Shown here: piece after piece, positions 1 to 8,174 of the stretch
How positions within the stretch are numbered: position 1 is the stretch's first letter
Layout of the letters: every line of letters begins with the position of its first letter
NCBI GenBank assembly: GCA_024281135.1
Contig: JAMXLG010000282.1
Coordinates: 1-32,013 of the forward strand
Length of the DNA stretch: 32,013 nt
From: Vulcanimicrobiia bacterium
Lineage (GTDB): Bacteria > Eremiobacterota > Eremiobacteria > Baltobacterales > Baltobacteraceae
Direction: 5' to 3'
The notes under the pieces: generated by a model
Database searches by the model: none
What the model saw: the letters and a program-made list of their open reading frames with translations, nothing else
What the model was told of the DNA's origin: nothing
Translations under genes and position numbers: made by a program

Positions 1-1
1 T

Positions 2-769
2 GCGTCAAAAGAATACGCATCAGTAGCGCTACAGACACCAAACTTTTTCGGCAACGTCGAAGCGTTCGACGCCGCGACAGCAGCGACCGTCCGTGAGAGC
101 GGAACCGTGCCGATCGCCGTCGTCTCCGAGGCGATCTCGCTCGGCGCACTTTCGACGCCGGCTTCGTGGGGCGCGGAAATCGTCGTCGGAGAAGCGCAAA
201 GCTTCGGCGTCGCGATGGCCTACGGCGGTCCGTATGTCGGTTTCATTGCTTCAACAAAAGAGCACATGCGCCGCATTCCCGGACGTCTCGTCGGCAAGAC
301 GGTCGACAATGAAGGCAAGACCGCCTACGTGCTGACGTTGCAGGCGCGCGAGCAGCACATTCGCCGCGAACGCGCGACGTCGAACATCTGCACGAATCAA
401 GCGCACTGCGCGTTGATTGCAACGATCTATCTTGCGCTCATGGGCAAGACGGGGCTGCACGACGTCGCGGCGCTCAACTTGCAGCGCTCGCGCGAACTTG
501 CGACTGCTGTCTCGAGCGTTGACGGCGTCGATCTGAAATTCACGGCTCCGTTCTTCAACGAGATCGTGGTCGACGTGCATCAGCCTGCAGCGACCGTCCT
601 CGCCAAGCTGCAAGAGCGCGGAATTCTCGGCGGCGTAGATCTCGGACGCTGGTATCCGGAACTGTCCACCTGCATTCTCATGAACGCGACCGAACTCACC
701 ACCACCGGTGAGATCGACGCGCTTGCTAACGCTCTAGGAGAGGTCGTTCGTGTCCACGCAAACGTTTGA
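2..769 (+). CDS. gcvPA: Glycine dehydrogenase (decarboxylating) subunit 1, C-terminal part (5' end outside window)
   Basis: This is the N-terminal half-protein of the split P-protein of the glycine cleavage system, which decarboxylates glycine with PLP and passes aminomethyl to the lipoyl H-protein. The reading frame is open from base 2, so the gene enters from the left and about 255 residues are present. Family hallmarks are the early QTPNFFGNVE stretch, EAISLGALSTPASWGAEI, and the GFGVAMAYGGPYVGF-like segment (here SFGVAMAYGGPYVGF). The later RERATSNICTNQ segment is also conserved. A GTG near 107 is internal, not the true start. The stop lies 20 bases inside gcvPB, so the two subunits are translationally coupled. 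Any glycine riboswitch or gcvT/gcvH would lie upstream and cannot be seen. Confidence 0.96.
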   Translation, partial: ASKEYASVALQTPNFFGNVEAFDAATAATVRESGTVPIAVVSEAISLGALSTPASWGAEIVVGEAQSFGVAMAYGGPYVGFIASTKEHMRRIPGRLVGKTVDNEGKTAYVLTLQAREQHIRRERATSNICTNQAHCALIATIYLALMGKTGLHDVAALNLQRSRELATAVSSVDGVDLKFTAPFFNEIVVDVHQPAATVLAKLQERGILGGVDLGRWYPELSTCILMNATELTTTGEIDALANALGEVVRVHANV

Positions 770-2258
770 TCGCACGGAAAGCCCGTTGATTTTCGATCTC
801 GGAAAAGACGGTCGCGCGAACAAGTACGTCGAGGACGCGCGCCCGATGACCGACTTCTTGCCGAAGTCACTACTTCGCGAAGAGTTGCCGCTGCCCGACA
901 ACAGCGAGCTCGACGTGATGCGGCATTTCACGAAACTCTCCCAACGCACGTTCGGCATCGACCTCGGGTTCTATCCGCTTGGGTCGTGCACGATGAAGTA
1001 CAATCCGCGCATCAACGACGCAATGGCGACGAAGCGCGAATTCGCGCAGCTTCATCCGTATACGCCGGACGAGCTCGCGCAGGGCGCGCTGCAGGCAATG
1101 TACGAACTCGAGCGTTCGCTCGCGTCGCTCTTCGGTATGGCGGCCTTTTCGCTAAATCCGTCGGCCGGCGCACATGCGGAACTCGCTGCGCTGCTCATTG
1201 CGAAGAAATACTTCAAAGACAAAGGCCAGCCGAAGCGTGACAAAGTCATCGTGCCCGACACCGCGCACGGAACGAATCCCGCATCGGCCGCAATGTGCGG
1301 TTTCAAAGTTATCAGCTTGCCGTCCGATCAGCGTGGCCGTGTAAGTGTCGAAGAGATCAAAAAGGTCCTCGGCGACGATACTGCCGTCTGCATGATGACC
1401 AATCCGAATACGCTCGGACTCTTCGAAGACCACATTCACGAGATCGCGCAAGCCGTGCACGATGCCGGCGGATTGATGTACTACGACGGAGCTAACGCGA
1501 ACGCGATCATGGGCAACGTGCGTCCGGGCGACATGGGCTTCGACCTCATGCACTTGAATACGCATAAAACGTTCACGATTCCGCACGGCGGTGGTGGTGC
1601 CGGTCACGGTCCGGTCGGCGTAGCCGCGCATCTTGTCGACTATCTTCCGACACCGGTCGTCCGAGCGACGCCGAAGACGAACGGCGACCCGAATGCCGCG
1701 CCGAGCGATCGTTATACGTTCTCGCTCGACTTCGATCTTCCGAAGTCGATCGGTCCGATGCGTTCGTTCTGGTCGAACTTTGCTCACGCGGTTCGCGCGC
1801 TTGCGTACATCTATGCAAACGGTGCAGACGGGCTGAAGAAAGTCTCGCAACTTGCCGTGCTCAATGCGAACTACATTCGCGTGAAGGTTGCGGAATTTCT
1901 CGACACCCCGTATCCGGAGATATGCCGTCACGAGTTCGTCGCATCGGCGCAAGAACTCAAGAAAGAGACGGGAGTCAAAGCGCTGGATCTTGCGAAAGCG
2001 CTCCTCGATCATGGAATGATGGCGCCGACGATGTACTTCCCGCTGATCGTTCCGGAGTGCTTGATGATCGAGCCGACGGAAACCGAATCGAAGGAAACGC
2101 TCGATCAATTCATCGCCGTGCTTCGCGAAATCGTAGAAGAAGCAAAGCGTAATCCGGAAGCGATCATGGCGGCACCAGTCACGACGGTGGTCGGCCGTGT
2201 TGATGAAACCCGCGCTGCTCGTAATCCCGACCTCAAGTGGGAACCGGCGCACAGATAG
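750..2258 (+). CDS. gcvPB: Glycine dehydrogenase (decarboxylating) subunit 2
   Basis: This is the catalytic PLP half of the two-subunit P-protein (502 aa, family about 480-500). The PLP lysine is in LNTHKTF at about residue 273, followed by the glycine-rich PHGGGGAG loop. The conserved segments LGSCTMKYNPR, PSAGAHAEL and DTAHGTNPASAAMCGF are intact. It works with GcvPA and the H-, T- and L-proteins in glycine breakdown and one-carbon supply. The GTG start at 750 follows a strong AGGAGAGG ribosome-binding site and overlaps the end of gcvPA by 20 bases. Its own 3' end overlaps the next gene by 22 bases, so the glycosylase downstream is probably co-transcribed. Confidence 0.97.
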   Translation: MSTQTFDRTESPLIFDLGKDGRANKYVEDARPMTDFLPKSLLREELPLPDNSELDVMRHFTKLSQRTFGIDLGFYPLGSCTMKYNPRINDAMATKREFAQLHPYTPDELAQGALQAMYELERSLASLFGMAAFSLNPSAGAHAELAALLIAKKYFKDKGQPKRDKVIVPDTAHGTNPASAAMCGFKVISLPSDQRGRVSVEEIKKVLGDDTAVCMMTNPNTLGLFEDHIHEIAQAVHDAGGLMYYDGANANAIMGNVRPGDMGFDLMHLNTHKTFTIPHGGGGAGHGPVGVAAHLVDYLPTPVVRATPKTNGDPNAAPSDRYTFSLDFDLPKSIGPMRSFWSNFAHAVRALAYIYANGADGLKKVSQLAVLNANYIRVKVAEFLDTPYPEICRHEFVASAQELKKETGVKALDLAKALLDHGMMAPTMYFPLIVPECLMIEPTETESKETLDQFIAVLREIVEEAKRNPEAIMAAPVTTVVGRVDETRAARNPDLKWEPAHR

Positions 2259-2896
2259 TAGCCCAACTAAGAAAGACGTACGGCTCTGCAACGATTCCCG
2301 AGCCGTCCGATCCTTTCGAGGCGATCGTCTGGGAGAATTGCGCCTATCTCGTTGACGACGAGCGTCGCGCAGCAACATACGAGGCCCTTCGTAAACGCGT
2401 CGGCGTAACGCCGCTCGAGCTGCTCTCCGCCGGTATAAAAACGATTGAGGTCGCTATATCCAATGGAGGAATGAAACCGGCGCACCGAGCTGCAAAAGTG
2501 CTCCTGTCAGCGGAAATTGCTGTGGAGTTCGCTGAGGGAAACTTGGCGCGCGCTCTCGCCGAAACCGACGACAAAGGACGGCGGCGACTTCTTAAACGAT
2601 TCCCCGGTGTTGGGGATCCCGGCGCCGATAAAATCTTGCTGATCGGCGGCTACTCGAACGCGCCAGCGCTCGATTCGAACGGACTTCGCGTCTTGGAGCG
2701 CCTTGGCGCAATTCCCCCATCTTCATCATATGCGGTGAGTTATCGCGAGGGCGTAGCCTATCTACGTCAACAGAAAGTAGATACACGAGACGCGTTCGCG
2801 TTGCTGCGCGAGCATGGACGAACGCTGTGCAAACGGACGAATCGACTCTGCGCAGAGTGCCCGTTGCGCAAAAAATGTCCGTCTGCGGAATTTTGA
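2237..2896 (+). CDS. Fe-S HhH-GPD DNA glycosylase of the endonuclease III superfamily, lacking the usual lyase lysine
   Basis: The protein (219 aa) is probably a base-excision DNA glycosylase. A helix-hairpin-helix with FPGVGDPGADKILL lies at about 122-135, the catalytic aspartate is D146 in ALDSNGLRV, and a [4Fe-4S] cluster motif C198-x6-C205-x2-C208-x5-C214 sits at the C terminus with endonuclease III spacing. The lysine that makes E. coli Nth a bifunctional lyase (GVGRK) is replaced by proline (GVGDP). The enzyme should therefore be monofunctional or have another activity, and substrate cannot be assigned. LDSNGLRVL also recalls MutY's LDGNVKRVL, but the MutY C-terminal domain is absent. 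The GTG start overlaps gcvPB by 22 bases without a clear ribosome-binding site, so the exact start is uncertain. Confidence 0.85.
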   Translation: MGTGAQIVAQLRKTYGSATIPEPSDPFEAIVWENCAYLVDDERRAATYEALRKRVGVTPLELLSAGIKTIEVAISNGGMKPAHRAAKVLLSAEIAVEFAEGNLARALAETDDKGRRRLLKRFPGVGDPGADKILLIGGYSNAPALDSNGLRVLERLGAIPPSSSYAVSYREGVAYLRQQKVDTRDAFALLREHGRTLCKRTNRLCAECPLRKKCPSAEF

Positions 2897-2953
2897 ACTG
2901 CTTGGCGCGAAATTTGGGACCTCTTAGTGAACGGTTCTCCCACGTGAAGCTAA

Positions 2954-3328
2954 TCACGCGGGGCGCTGTTGCAATCCACCGTGCCGAGCGGCCCATGATG
3001 CGTATGCGTTGAGTAGTAATGCGATCGCGAGTGCGACGTCTGTTTGCAAATAGAGCGTCTCCGAAAAACCGTCGGTGAGATGGTTTACGAAGTGTAGCGT
3101 GTTCGCGAGGAGCGCCACGTCGATGAGCGACCGATAGACAAACGGGTCACGCGAGGCCCATAGTAGTCCGCAACCAATTGCTGTTTCGAATGCGCCGATG
3201 TCGGCGATGAAGTGGTGATTGTATGGGCCGATATGGGCGAAAAGATAAAACGTCGCCGGCGAGAGCAACATCCAAACGCCTGTTGCGGTGTTGATGGCGC
3301 CCAGGAGTACACAGATAATTCGTGCCAT
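2954..3328 (-). CDS. Small four-helix membrane protein, unknown function
   Basis: The 124-residue protein is mostly hydrophobic, with about four predicted transmembrane segments (roughly residues 4-24, 40-58, 66-84 and 94-112). It has short polar loops and a basic C-terminal tail. The general layout resembles DoxX/DUF4345-type small membrane proteins, but I see no diagnostic motif and assign no function. The ATG start at 3328 has a good AGGAG ribosome-binding site five bases upstream. It lies 27 bases downstream of the topoisomerase IB gene on the same strand and is probably co-transcribed with it. Its 3' end converges on the glycosylase gene with a 57-base gap in which I see no terminator. 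Confidence 0.75.
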   Translation of the reverse strand: MARIICVLLGAINTATGVWMLLSPATFYLFAHIGPYNHHFIADIGAFETAIGCGLLWASRDPFVYRSLIDVALLANTLHFVNHLTDGFSETLYLQTDVALAIALLLNAYASWAARHGGLQQRPA

Positions 3329-3355
3329 GGTGACTCCTGGACGTGGACCGGCGCG

Positions 3356-4474
3356 CTAGTGTGACACGGGGGCCGGCTTCTTGCGAGCGGCCAAACTTTC
3401 TTCGAGTTTCTTAGTCGTGCGTTCTTCGGGCGTTTCGCGTTCGCGTTTCTTGAGAAAGTCAATGACGAACTGTTCTTCCGGTAACAAGCCTTTTGCCGGT
3501 TTTCCGCGGAGCATCTGTCCGATCGTGCCGTCTTCCGTATACGCGGCGATGATTGCCGGATGAATGTAACTCTTCTTTGCAACGGCCGGCGTATTTCCTA
3601 AACGCGCAGCGACTTGTTGAATAACTTCGTTCAACTGGTGACGGCGTTCAGATTGCTTATCTGTGTATTGCTCTTCGGCAAGCAGCAGCGCAGCTTGGAC
3701 GGTACCAACCCACGTGCGGAAGTCTTTTGCTGTAAAGTCGTCGCCGGCGAGTCTTTTGATATAATCATTGACATCGTGTGAGCCGACGTTGTGCGCGTTA
3801 CCGTTCTCGTCAAGGTATCCGAACAGTTCCTGCCCCGGAATATCTTGCGCAGCGCGAATCACCTTTGCGAGCGGCTTATCGCGTAGCCCAATCGACCACT
3901 TCACCCCACTCTTTCCTTTGAAACTGAAGCGGACGCACGCACCCTCGACTTTCGCGTGTTTGTTCAGCATCGTCGTGAGGCCGTAGGAGTCGTTTTCCTT
4001 TTTGTACTTTTCGTTGCCGACACGAATCGTCGTTTCTTCCAGCAGGCGGACGACGGCGGCGAGAACTTTTTCGCGCGGCATCCCTGCCCGCTCCAGATCA
4101 CGTTCGACTTGCGCGCGGATCTTCGGAAGCGCCTGACCAAATTCGATCATCCGGTGGAATTTGGTCTCGTCGCGAACTTCGCGCCACTTCTTGTGATAGC
4201 GGTACTGCTTGCGCCCGCGCGCATCTATCGCAGTGGCCTGAAGATGACCGTTCGGGATCGGCGAGATCCAGACGTGTTCGTAAGCAGGCGGCACGCCGAT
4301 GGCCTTGATTCGGGCTAGCTCCGCCTCGCCGGTGATGGTTTTTCCGTCCGGGGCGAAGTACTTGAAGCTCTTCCCCTCGCGGACGCGCCGGATGCCCGGA
4401 ATCTCGTCCGTGACATACCGAAGGCCGGCCGAACGGGCAGCGAGCGTCGGGTCTAGTTCCACCCTACGAGCCAT
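3356..4474 (-). CDS. DNA topoisomerase IB (eukaryote/poxvirus-like)
   Basis: This tyrosine-recombinase-fold topoisomerase relaxes supercoils without ATP through a 3'-phosphotyrosyl intermediate. The N-terminal domain carries GIRRVREGKSFKYF and the conserved IPPAYE-like VPPAYEHVWI. The catalytic domain carries TTIRVGNEKY (R151), FKGKSGVKW (lysine about 188) and KDFRTWVGT (R253). The nucleophile tyrosine is in KKSYIHP (Y303), with an asparagine nine residues before it (LGNTPAV) where vaccinia has histidine, as I recall for bacterial TopIB. At 372 aa it is the usual bacterial size, with a short Lys/Glu-rich tail. I chose ATG at 4474. A TTG two codons upstream (4480) is possible, and neither has a strong ribosome-binding site. 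It is divergent from the Nudix gene. Confidence 0.95.
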   Translation of the reverse strand: MARRVELDPTLAARSAGLRYVTDEIPGIRRVREGKSFKYFAPDGKTITGEAELARIKAIGVPPAYEHVWISPIPNGHLQATAIDARGRKQYRYHKKWREVRDETKFHRMIEFGQALPKIRAQVERDLERAGMPREKVLAAVVRLLEETTIRVGNEKYKKENDSYGLTTMLNKHAKVEGACVRFSFKGKSGVKWSIGLRDKPLAKVIRAAQDIPGQELFGYLDENGNAHNVGSHDVNDYIKRLAGDDFTAKDFRTWVGTVQAALLLAEEQYTDKQSERRHQLNEVIQQVAARLGNTPAVAKKSYIHPAIIAAYTEDGTIGQMLRGKPAKGLLPEEQFVIDFLKKRERETPEERTTKKLEESLAARKKPAPVSH

Positions 4475-4532
4475 ACCCAAAGTGCACCGAAAAGGAGCAT
4501 CCTTTAGGCAGGCTCTTCTTGGGGCCGGGGCC

Positions 4533-4538
4533 TATAAT
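4533..4538 (+). promoter_or_regulatory. Probable -10 element (TATAAT) for the Nudix-scpAB operon
   Basis: A perfect TATAAT lies in the 123-base divergent gap between topoisomerase IB and the Nudix gene, 60 bases before the Nudix ATG. No convincing -35 hexamer is seen at 16-18 bases. Transcription would start near 4545, just upstream of the GC-rich hairpin at 4549-4571. Confidence 0.55.
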
Positions 4539-4548
4539 GGATGTAATC

Positions 4549-4571
4549 AGGGGGCACGACCAGCGCCCCCT
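4549..4571 (+). repeat. GC-rich inverted repeat in the Nudix gene leader
   Basis: AGGGGGC (4549-4555) and GCCCCCT (4565-4571) form a perfect 7-base inverted repeat with a 9-base spacer. It sits just downstream of the predicted start of transcription. There is no T-run after it, so it is not a standard terminator. It could be a leader hairpin or an operator. A similar repeat occurs upstream of ubiX. Confidence 0.5.
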
Positions 4572-4597
4572 TCCCTGTCTCCTACGGGTCAATCGAC

Positions 4598-5077
4598 ATG
4601 CGAATCAAGTATGAAGTGTCGGCCGGTGGACTGGTCTTGCGAATGCGCGAGACCGGGTTTGATGCGCTATTGATCGGTCGCGGTGAACCGCGTATTTGGA
4701 CGTTGCCGAAAGGCCACGTCGAAGCGCGTGAATCGAACGAACAAGCTGCGCTGCGCGAGGTGCGCGAAGAGACAGGTTGCTGGGCCGAGATCCTCACGCG
4801 ACTGAACGAGATTTCGTATTGGTTTTACGTGGGCAAGGCCAAGCACAAGAAGTCGGTCACGTTTTTCTTGATGCGTTACCTCTCCGGCGACACGGCTAAC
4901 CACGACCACGAAGTGGACGAGGCCCGTTGGTTCGAAGTCAAGGCCGCGCGTAAGGCGCTCAAGTACGTCAACGAGAAGCGCCTAGTCGACATGGCGCTCG
5001 ACTATATCACTACTACCCCAGCTGCGTTTGGCGATATTCCAGTCGTCGCGCGAATGGCCGAACAGAAGAGCTCTTGA
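4598..5077 (+). CDS. Nudix hydrolase
   Basis: This 159-residue Nudix-fold pyrophosphohydrolase has a complete Nudix box, G-x5-E-x7-R-E-V-x-E-E-x-G, at residues 39-61, so Mg-dependent hydrolysis of a nucleoside-diphosphate-linked substrate is expected. The N-terminal SAGGLVLR and the PRIWTLPKGH segment resemble bacterial diadenosine-polyphosphate hydrolase/MutT-like proteins. The exact substrate (Ap4A, oxidised dNTP, NDP-sugar) cannot be told. It is the first gene of a plus-strand run leading into scpA, whose TTG start overlaps its TGA stop. The start is ATG, with no strong ribosome-binding site but a clear upstream TATAAT. Confidence 0.93.
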   Translation: MRIKYEVSAGGLVLRMRETGFDALLIGRGEPRIWTLPKGHVEARESNEQAALREVREETGCWAEILTRLNEISYWFYVGKAKHKKSVTFFLMRYLSGDTANHDHEVDEARWFEVKAARKALKYVNEKRLVDMALDYITTTPAAFGDIPVVARMAEQKSS

Positions 5078-5868
5078 ACGATACCTCCACCCCGGAAGCC
5101 ATGCAGGATCAGGCGACTGCCGAATCCGCGCAAGGCGAGCCTCTCCGTGTCCAACTCGACGTCTTCGATGGTCCGCTCGATCTGCTGCTGAGCCTCATCA
5201 AAGAGCAGCAACTCGACATCGCGACCGTCCCGCTCGCGCGCGTCGCCGAGCAGTACCTTGATTACGTCCGCATGATGGAGGCGCTCGACGTTGAGGTCGC
5301 GGCCGAGTATCTCGTGATCGCGGCGACGCTCGTCTTTTTGAAGTCGAAGGCACTGTTGCCGCCGATTCCACAAGAATTCATCGATGAAACCGAAGAGACG
5401 CCGGAGCAAGTCGAAGAGCGTTTGCGCCGCCGGCTCATCGCGTACTCGAAATATCGCGAGCTTGGCCAACAGCTCAAGGCACGGCAAGACGAAGCGAGCG
5501 GATTCTACTTCCGCGAGTCCGGCGATCCGACAAGCGAACTCCAGCAGCGCTATCGCATCGACCCCGAGAAGCTCAAGCGGGCGTTTCTTGCGATGCTGCA
5601 GCAAGCGCGTCCGGAGAAGCGCGAGATCGTGCGCGAGACGTTCTCGCTCATCGCGACGATGGACTACGTCTCCCGTCAGGTCAAGGAACACGGCGAGGTC
5701 CTTTTCTCGACGCTCTGCCGCGAGATGGGTATGACGCGGGGAGCGATCATCGTCACGTTTCTCGCAATCTTAGAACTGGTACGCCGTCATCGCGTTTCGT
5801 TCGATCAACCCACGCCGGATGACGACATTCGTGTGTTTCCCGTCCCCCCAGCTACCGCCGAAGGATAA
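5074..5868 (+). CDS. scpA: Segregation and condensation protein A
   Basis: This is the kleisin subunit of the SMC-ScpAB condensin complex, which organises and segregates the chromosome. The family signature VQLDVFDGPLDLLLSLIKEQ is at about residues 25-44 and is followed by the acidic helical region and the C-terminal winged-helix part (GAIIVTFLAILELVRRHRV) that binds SMC. At 264 aa it is normal size. The TTG start at 5074 overlaps the Nudix stop (TTGA). An ATG at 5101 would also keep every conserved residue, so the start is uncertain. scpB follows two bases after the stop, as in most genomes. Confidence 0.96.
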   Translation: MNDTSTPEAMQDQATAESAQGEPLRVQLDVFDGPLDLLLSLIKEQQLDIATVPLARVAEQYLDYVRMMEALDVEVAAEYLVIAATLVFLKSKALLPPIPQEFIDETEETPEQVEERLRRRLIAYSKYRELGQQLKARQDEASGFYFRESGDPTSELQQRYRIDPEKLKRAFLAMLQQARPEKREIVRETFSLIATMDYVSRQVKEHGEVLFSTLCREMGMTRGAIIVTFLAILELVRRHRVSFDQPTPDDDIRVFPVPPATAEG

Positions 5869-5870
5869 TC

Positions 5871-6575
5871 GTGCAGACCGAAGAGCCGATCGCCGAGATC
5901 GAAGAACCGATCACCGAGATCAACGAAGAAGCCGAAGAGCTGCGTCTAGCCGCGGAGCGTATCGAACCGGCCATTGAAGCACTGCTCTTTGTTGCAAGCG
6001 AACCGCTCGAAACCAAGCGTTTAGCAAAGCTCACGGGAGAAGACGAAAAGGCGGTCGCGCTCGCCATTCAAGAGTTGGAAGAACGGTATAGCAACGGCGG
6101 CATCGTTTTGCGCGAAGTCGCGGGCGGGTACCGCCTCGCAACATCCTCGTCGGTGCGTGACGTCGTCGAAGCGTATCTTTTACCGCCCAAGACGTCGCTC
6201 TCGACACCGGCGCTCGAGGCGCTCGCAATTGTCGCCCATATGCAGCCGGTGACAAAGAGTGAAATCGAAGCAATTCGCGGCGTGAATTCGGATAGCGTGG
6301 TCAACACGCTGATCGATCGCGGTCTCGTCACCGAAGCCGGCCGCAAAGACGTAGTCGGCCGTCCGATGACGTATAAAACGACGTCGCAGTTTCTCGAATC
6401 GTTCGGCCTCAATTCGCTCGACGATCTGCCGCAGCTCGAATTGGAACCCGGTCAGCCGTTGGAATTAAATCTGCTCGTGCCGACGCCACAGATGGAGCAA
6501 GCCGAACAGACGGCGGCGGAGCCCGAAACGCTGGAAACGCCGGAGGCTTCTGCCGATATTCCTAGCGAGCCATGA
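5871..6575 (+). CDS. scpB: Segregation and condensation protein B
   Basis: ScpB is the winged-helix dimer that binds ScpA in the SMC complex. The core at about residues 28-185 includes IEALLFVASEPL, LATSSSVRDVVEAYL, TPALEALAIVAHMQPVTKSEIEAIRGV and DVVGRPMTYKTTSQFLE, all typical. The protein is 234 aa, longer than the usual 180-200. It has an acidic N-terminal extension with an EEPI-type repeat (residues 3-20) and a Pro/Glu-rich C-terminal tail from about 190, both probably disordered. The GTG start at 5871 has a GAAGGA ribosome-binding site and lies two bases after scpA. The stop overlaps the next ATG by four bases. Confidence 0.95.
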   Translation: MQTEEPIAEIEEPITEINEEAEELRLAAERIEPAIEALLFVASEPLETKRLAKLTGEDEKAVALAIQELEERYSNGGIVLREVAGGYRLATSSSVRDVVEAYLLPPKTSLSTPALEALAIVAHMQPVTKSEIEAIRGVNSDSVVNTLIDRGLVTEAGRKDVVGRPMTYKTTSQFLESFGLNSLDDLPQLELEPGQPLELNLLVPTPQMEQAEQTAAEPETLETPEASADIPSEP

Positions 6576-7306
6576 CCACCACTTTCGATTCACTCGCTGA
6601 GAATTACGACGCGGGCCGTATCGGCTATGCAAACGAGATCTACAACCACCTTGTCGGTTTCGGTCTAACACCGAAACATCGCATTCTCGACGTCGGATGT
6701 GGAACGGGTCTTGCGAGTGGTCCGCTTCTCGATAACGACTTTACGGTCGTCGGGGTGGATCCGTCGGAACCAATGCTGGCGCACGCGAGGCACCACTATC
6801 CCGAAGCGCAATGGGTCGTCGGCACCGCGGAAAAACTGCCGTTCGACGACGCATCATTCGATGTGGTCATCAGTGCGCAGGTCGTACACCGTGTCGATCG
6901 CACTGCCGCGATGAATGAGATTTTGCGCGTGCTGAAGCCCGGCGGCTTGGTTGCCATCTGGTGGAAGCACCTGATGAGCGGCGACGCCGTCGACGTTGCG
7001 CGCAACGAATCGGCTCAGGAAGTGGGAACCGAAATGCCCGGTAGCGGTTTGCAAAGTGGTTTCAAGGAGTTCTACGCCGCGCCGTTCCGCGATCACACCG
7101 TTCGCATAGTCCCGTGGCGTGCGTCGATGCCGCTTTCGCAAGTCATGCAAATGGAACGCTCGCGTGCGAACGTGCGGGATCGATTGGGCCAAGACGCAGA
7201 GACGTACTTTGAGGCATTCGAGCGCCGTCTACGGGAGCGTTTCGGGCAAGGCGTTCCCTACGTGCCGCTCGCGTTCACGCACTTCATGTACCTCGCCAAG
7301 AAGTAG
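6572..7306 (+). CDS. Class I SAM-dependent methyltransferase (Methyltransf_11 type)
   Basis: The 244-residue protein is a soluble SAM-dependent methyltransferase of unknown substrate. Motif I, ILDVGCGTGLA, is at residues 38-48, the acidic end of beta-2 is VVGVDPSEPML, and motif III is EILRVLKPGGLVAIWWK. The opening FDSLAENYDAGR is common to small-molecule methyltransferases related to UbiE. The ATG start overlaps the scpB stop by four bases, and nfo begins five bases after its stop, so it is translated as part of the scpAB-nfo-dinB run. Its position does not reveal its substrate. I considered BioC because of the distant biotin genes, but there is no specific support. Confidence 0.88.
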   Translation: MTTTFDSLAENYDAGRIGYANEIYNHLVGFGLTPKHRILDVGCGTGLASGPLLDNDFTVVGVDPSEPMLAHARHHYPEAQWVVGTAEKLPFDDASFDVVISAQVVHRVDRTAAMNEILRVLKPGGLVAIWWKHLMSGDAVDVARNESAQEVGTEMPGSGLQSGFKEFYAAPFRDHTVRIVPWRASMPLSQVMQMERSRANVRDRLGQDAETYFEAFERRLRERFGQGVPYVPLAFTHFMYLAKK

Positions 7307-7311
7307 CGCTG

Positions 7312-8154
7312 ATGCGTATCGGCATCCACGTCCGCGTTTCGGGCGGTTACGCCAAAGCGATCGAACACGCGAAGAATGCAGGTTGTTCGGCGATTCAAAT
7401 TTTCTCGAGCAATCCGCGCGGCTATCGCCCGAGCAAAATCGATCGTCCCGCACTCGACGCCTTTGCCGCCATGCGCCGCGAAGCCGGCATCGATCCGTGC
7501 GTGATTCATACGGCGTATCTCATCAACCTCGCAAGCGATGACCCGAAGAAGCTCGAGGGCTCGATCACGTTGCTCAAGGCCGATCTCGCCACCGCAGCTG
7601 CGGGCGACATCCGATACGTCAACACGCACCTCGGATCGTATGGAACGCGCGATCGTAAGGAAGGCTTCGTCGCCATGTGCCGCGCGCTCGAAGAGGTACT
7701 CGAGACGATTGCGCCGGGTGTATATCTCGTGATTGAAAATTCGGCGGGTGCCGGGAATTTAGCGGGCGGTACGCTCGAAGAACTGGGCGAGCTGATGCGC
7801 ACGCTGGATCATCCGCAATTCGGCGTGTGTCTCGATACAGCGCACGCGTGGGCCGCCGGCTACGAAATCAATTCCACCGCAGGCGTTAACCGGTTTATTG
7901 CGCAGGCGGAAGAGCACATCGGTCTCAACCGGCTGCACATGTTCCATTTCAACGACACGGAAGTTCCGCTAGGAGCGGCCCGCGACCGCCACCATCATAT
8001 CGCAGAGGGTGTCATCGGATTCGAAGGCTTCCGGGCGATTCTGGCACATCGCGAGCTTCAAGAAAAGGTCGCGATTCTCGAGACGCCGGGCGAAGATGCC
8101 GACGACATCCGAAACATGAAGACGATCCTAACGATCGCAAATGCGGTTCGATAA
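7312..8154 (+). CDS. nfo: Endonuclease IV (AP endonuclease)
   Basis: This is a zinc-dependent TIM-barrel AP endonuclease that cuts 5' of abasic sites in base-excision repair. The protein is 280 aa, the normal length. It opens with RIGIHVRVSGGYAKAIE and carries AIQIFSSNPRGY, the metal-ligand segments VNTHLGSYG, VCLDTAHAWAAGYEI and HFNDTEVPLGAARDRHHHI, and ends with AILETPGED, all conserved in the Nfo family. It starts with ATG five bases after the methyltransferase and is followed 20 bases later by dinB. With the glycosylase at 2237 it could provide two consecutive steps of base-excision repair. Confidence 0.96.
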   Translation: MRIGIHVRVSGGYAKAIEHAKNAGCSAIQIFSSNPRGYRPSKIDRPALDAFAAMRREAGIDPCVIHTAYLINLASDDPKKLEGSITLLKADLATAAAGDIRYVNTHLGSYGTRDRKEGFVAMCRALEEVLETIAPGVYLVIENSAGAGNLAGGTLEELGELMRTLDHPQFGVCLDTAHAWAAGYEINSTAGVNRFIAQAEEHIGLNRLHMFHFNDTEVPLGAARDRHHHIAEGVIGFEGFRAILAHRELQEKVAILETPGEDADDIRNMKTILTIANAVR

Positions 8155-8174
8155 ACTCACCACGAGGTAGTTTA

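Noticed and set aside
1152..2378. A 408-residue open frame on the minus strand across gcvPB
   Set aside because: It lies antisense to an unambiguous conserved gene. Its Arg/His-rich composition is typical of the reverse frame of GC-rich coding sequence, and no motif is present.
2237..2896. The glycosylase as MutY
   Set aside because: The C-terminal MutT-like recognition domain is absent and the protein is only 219 residues.
6572..7306. The methyltransferase as BioC
   Set aside because: It has only generic class I methyltransferase motifs and is 20 kb from the biotin operon, within a chromosome-maintenance run.
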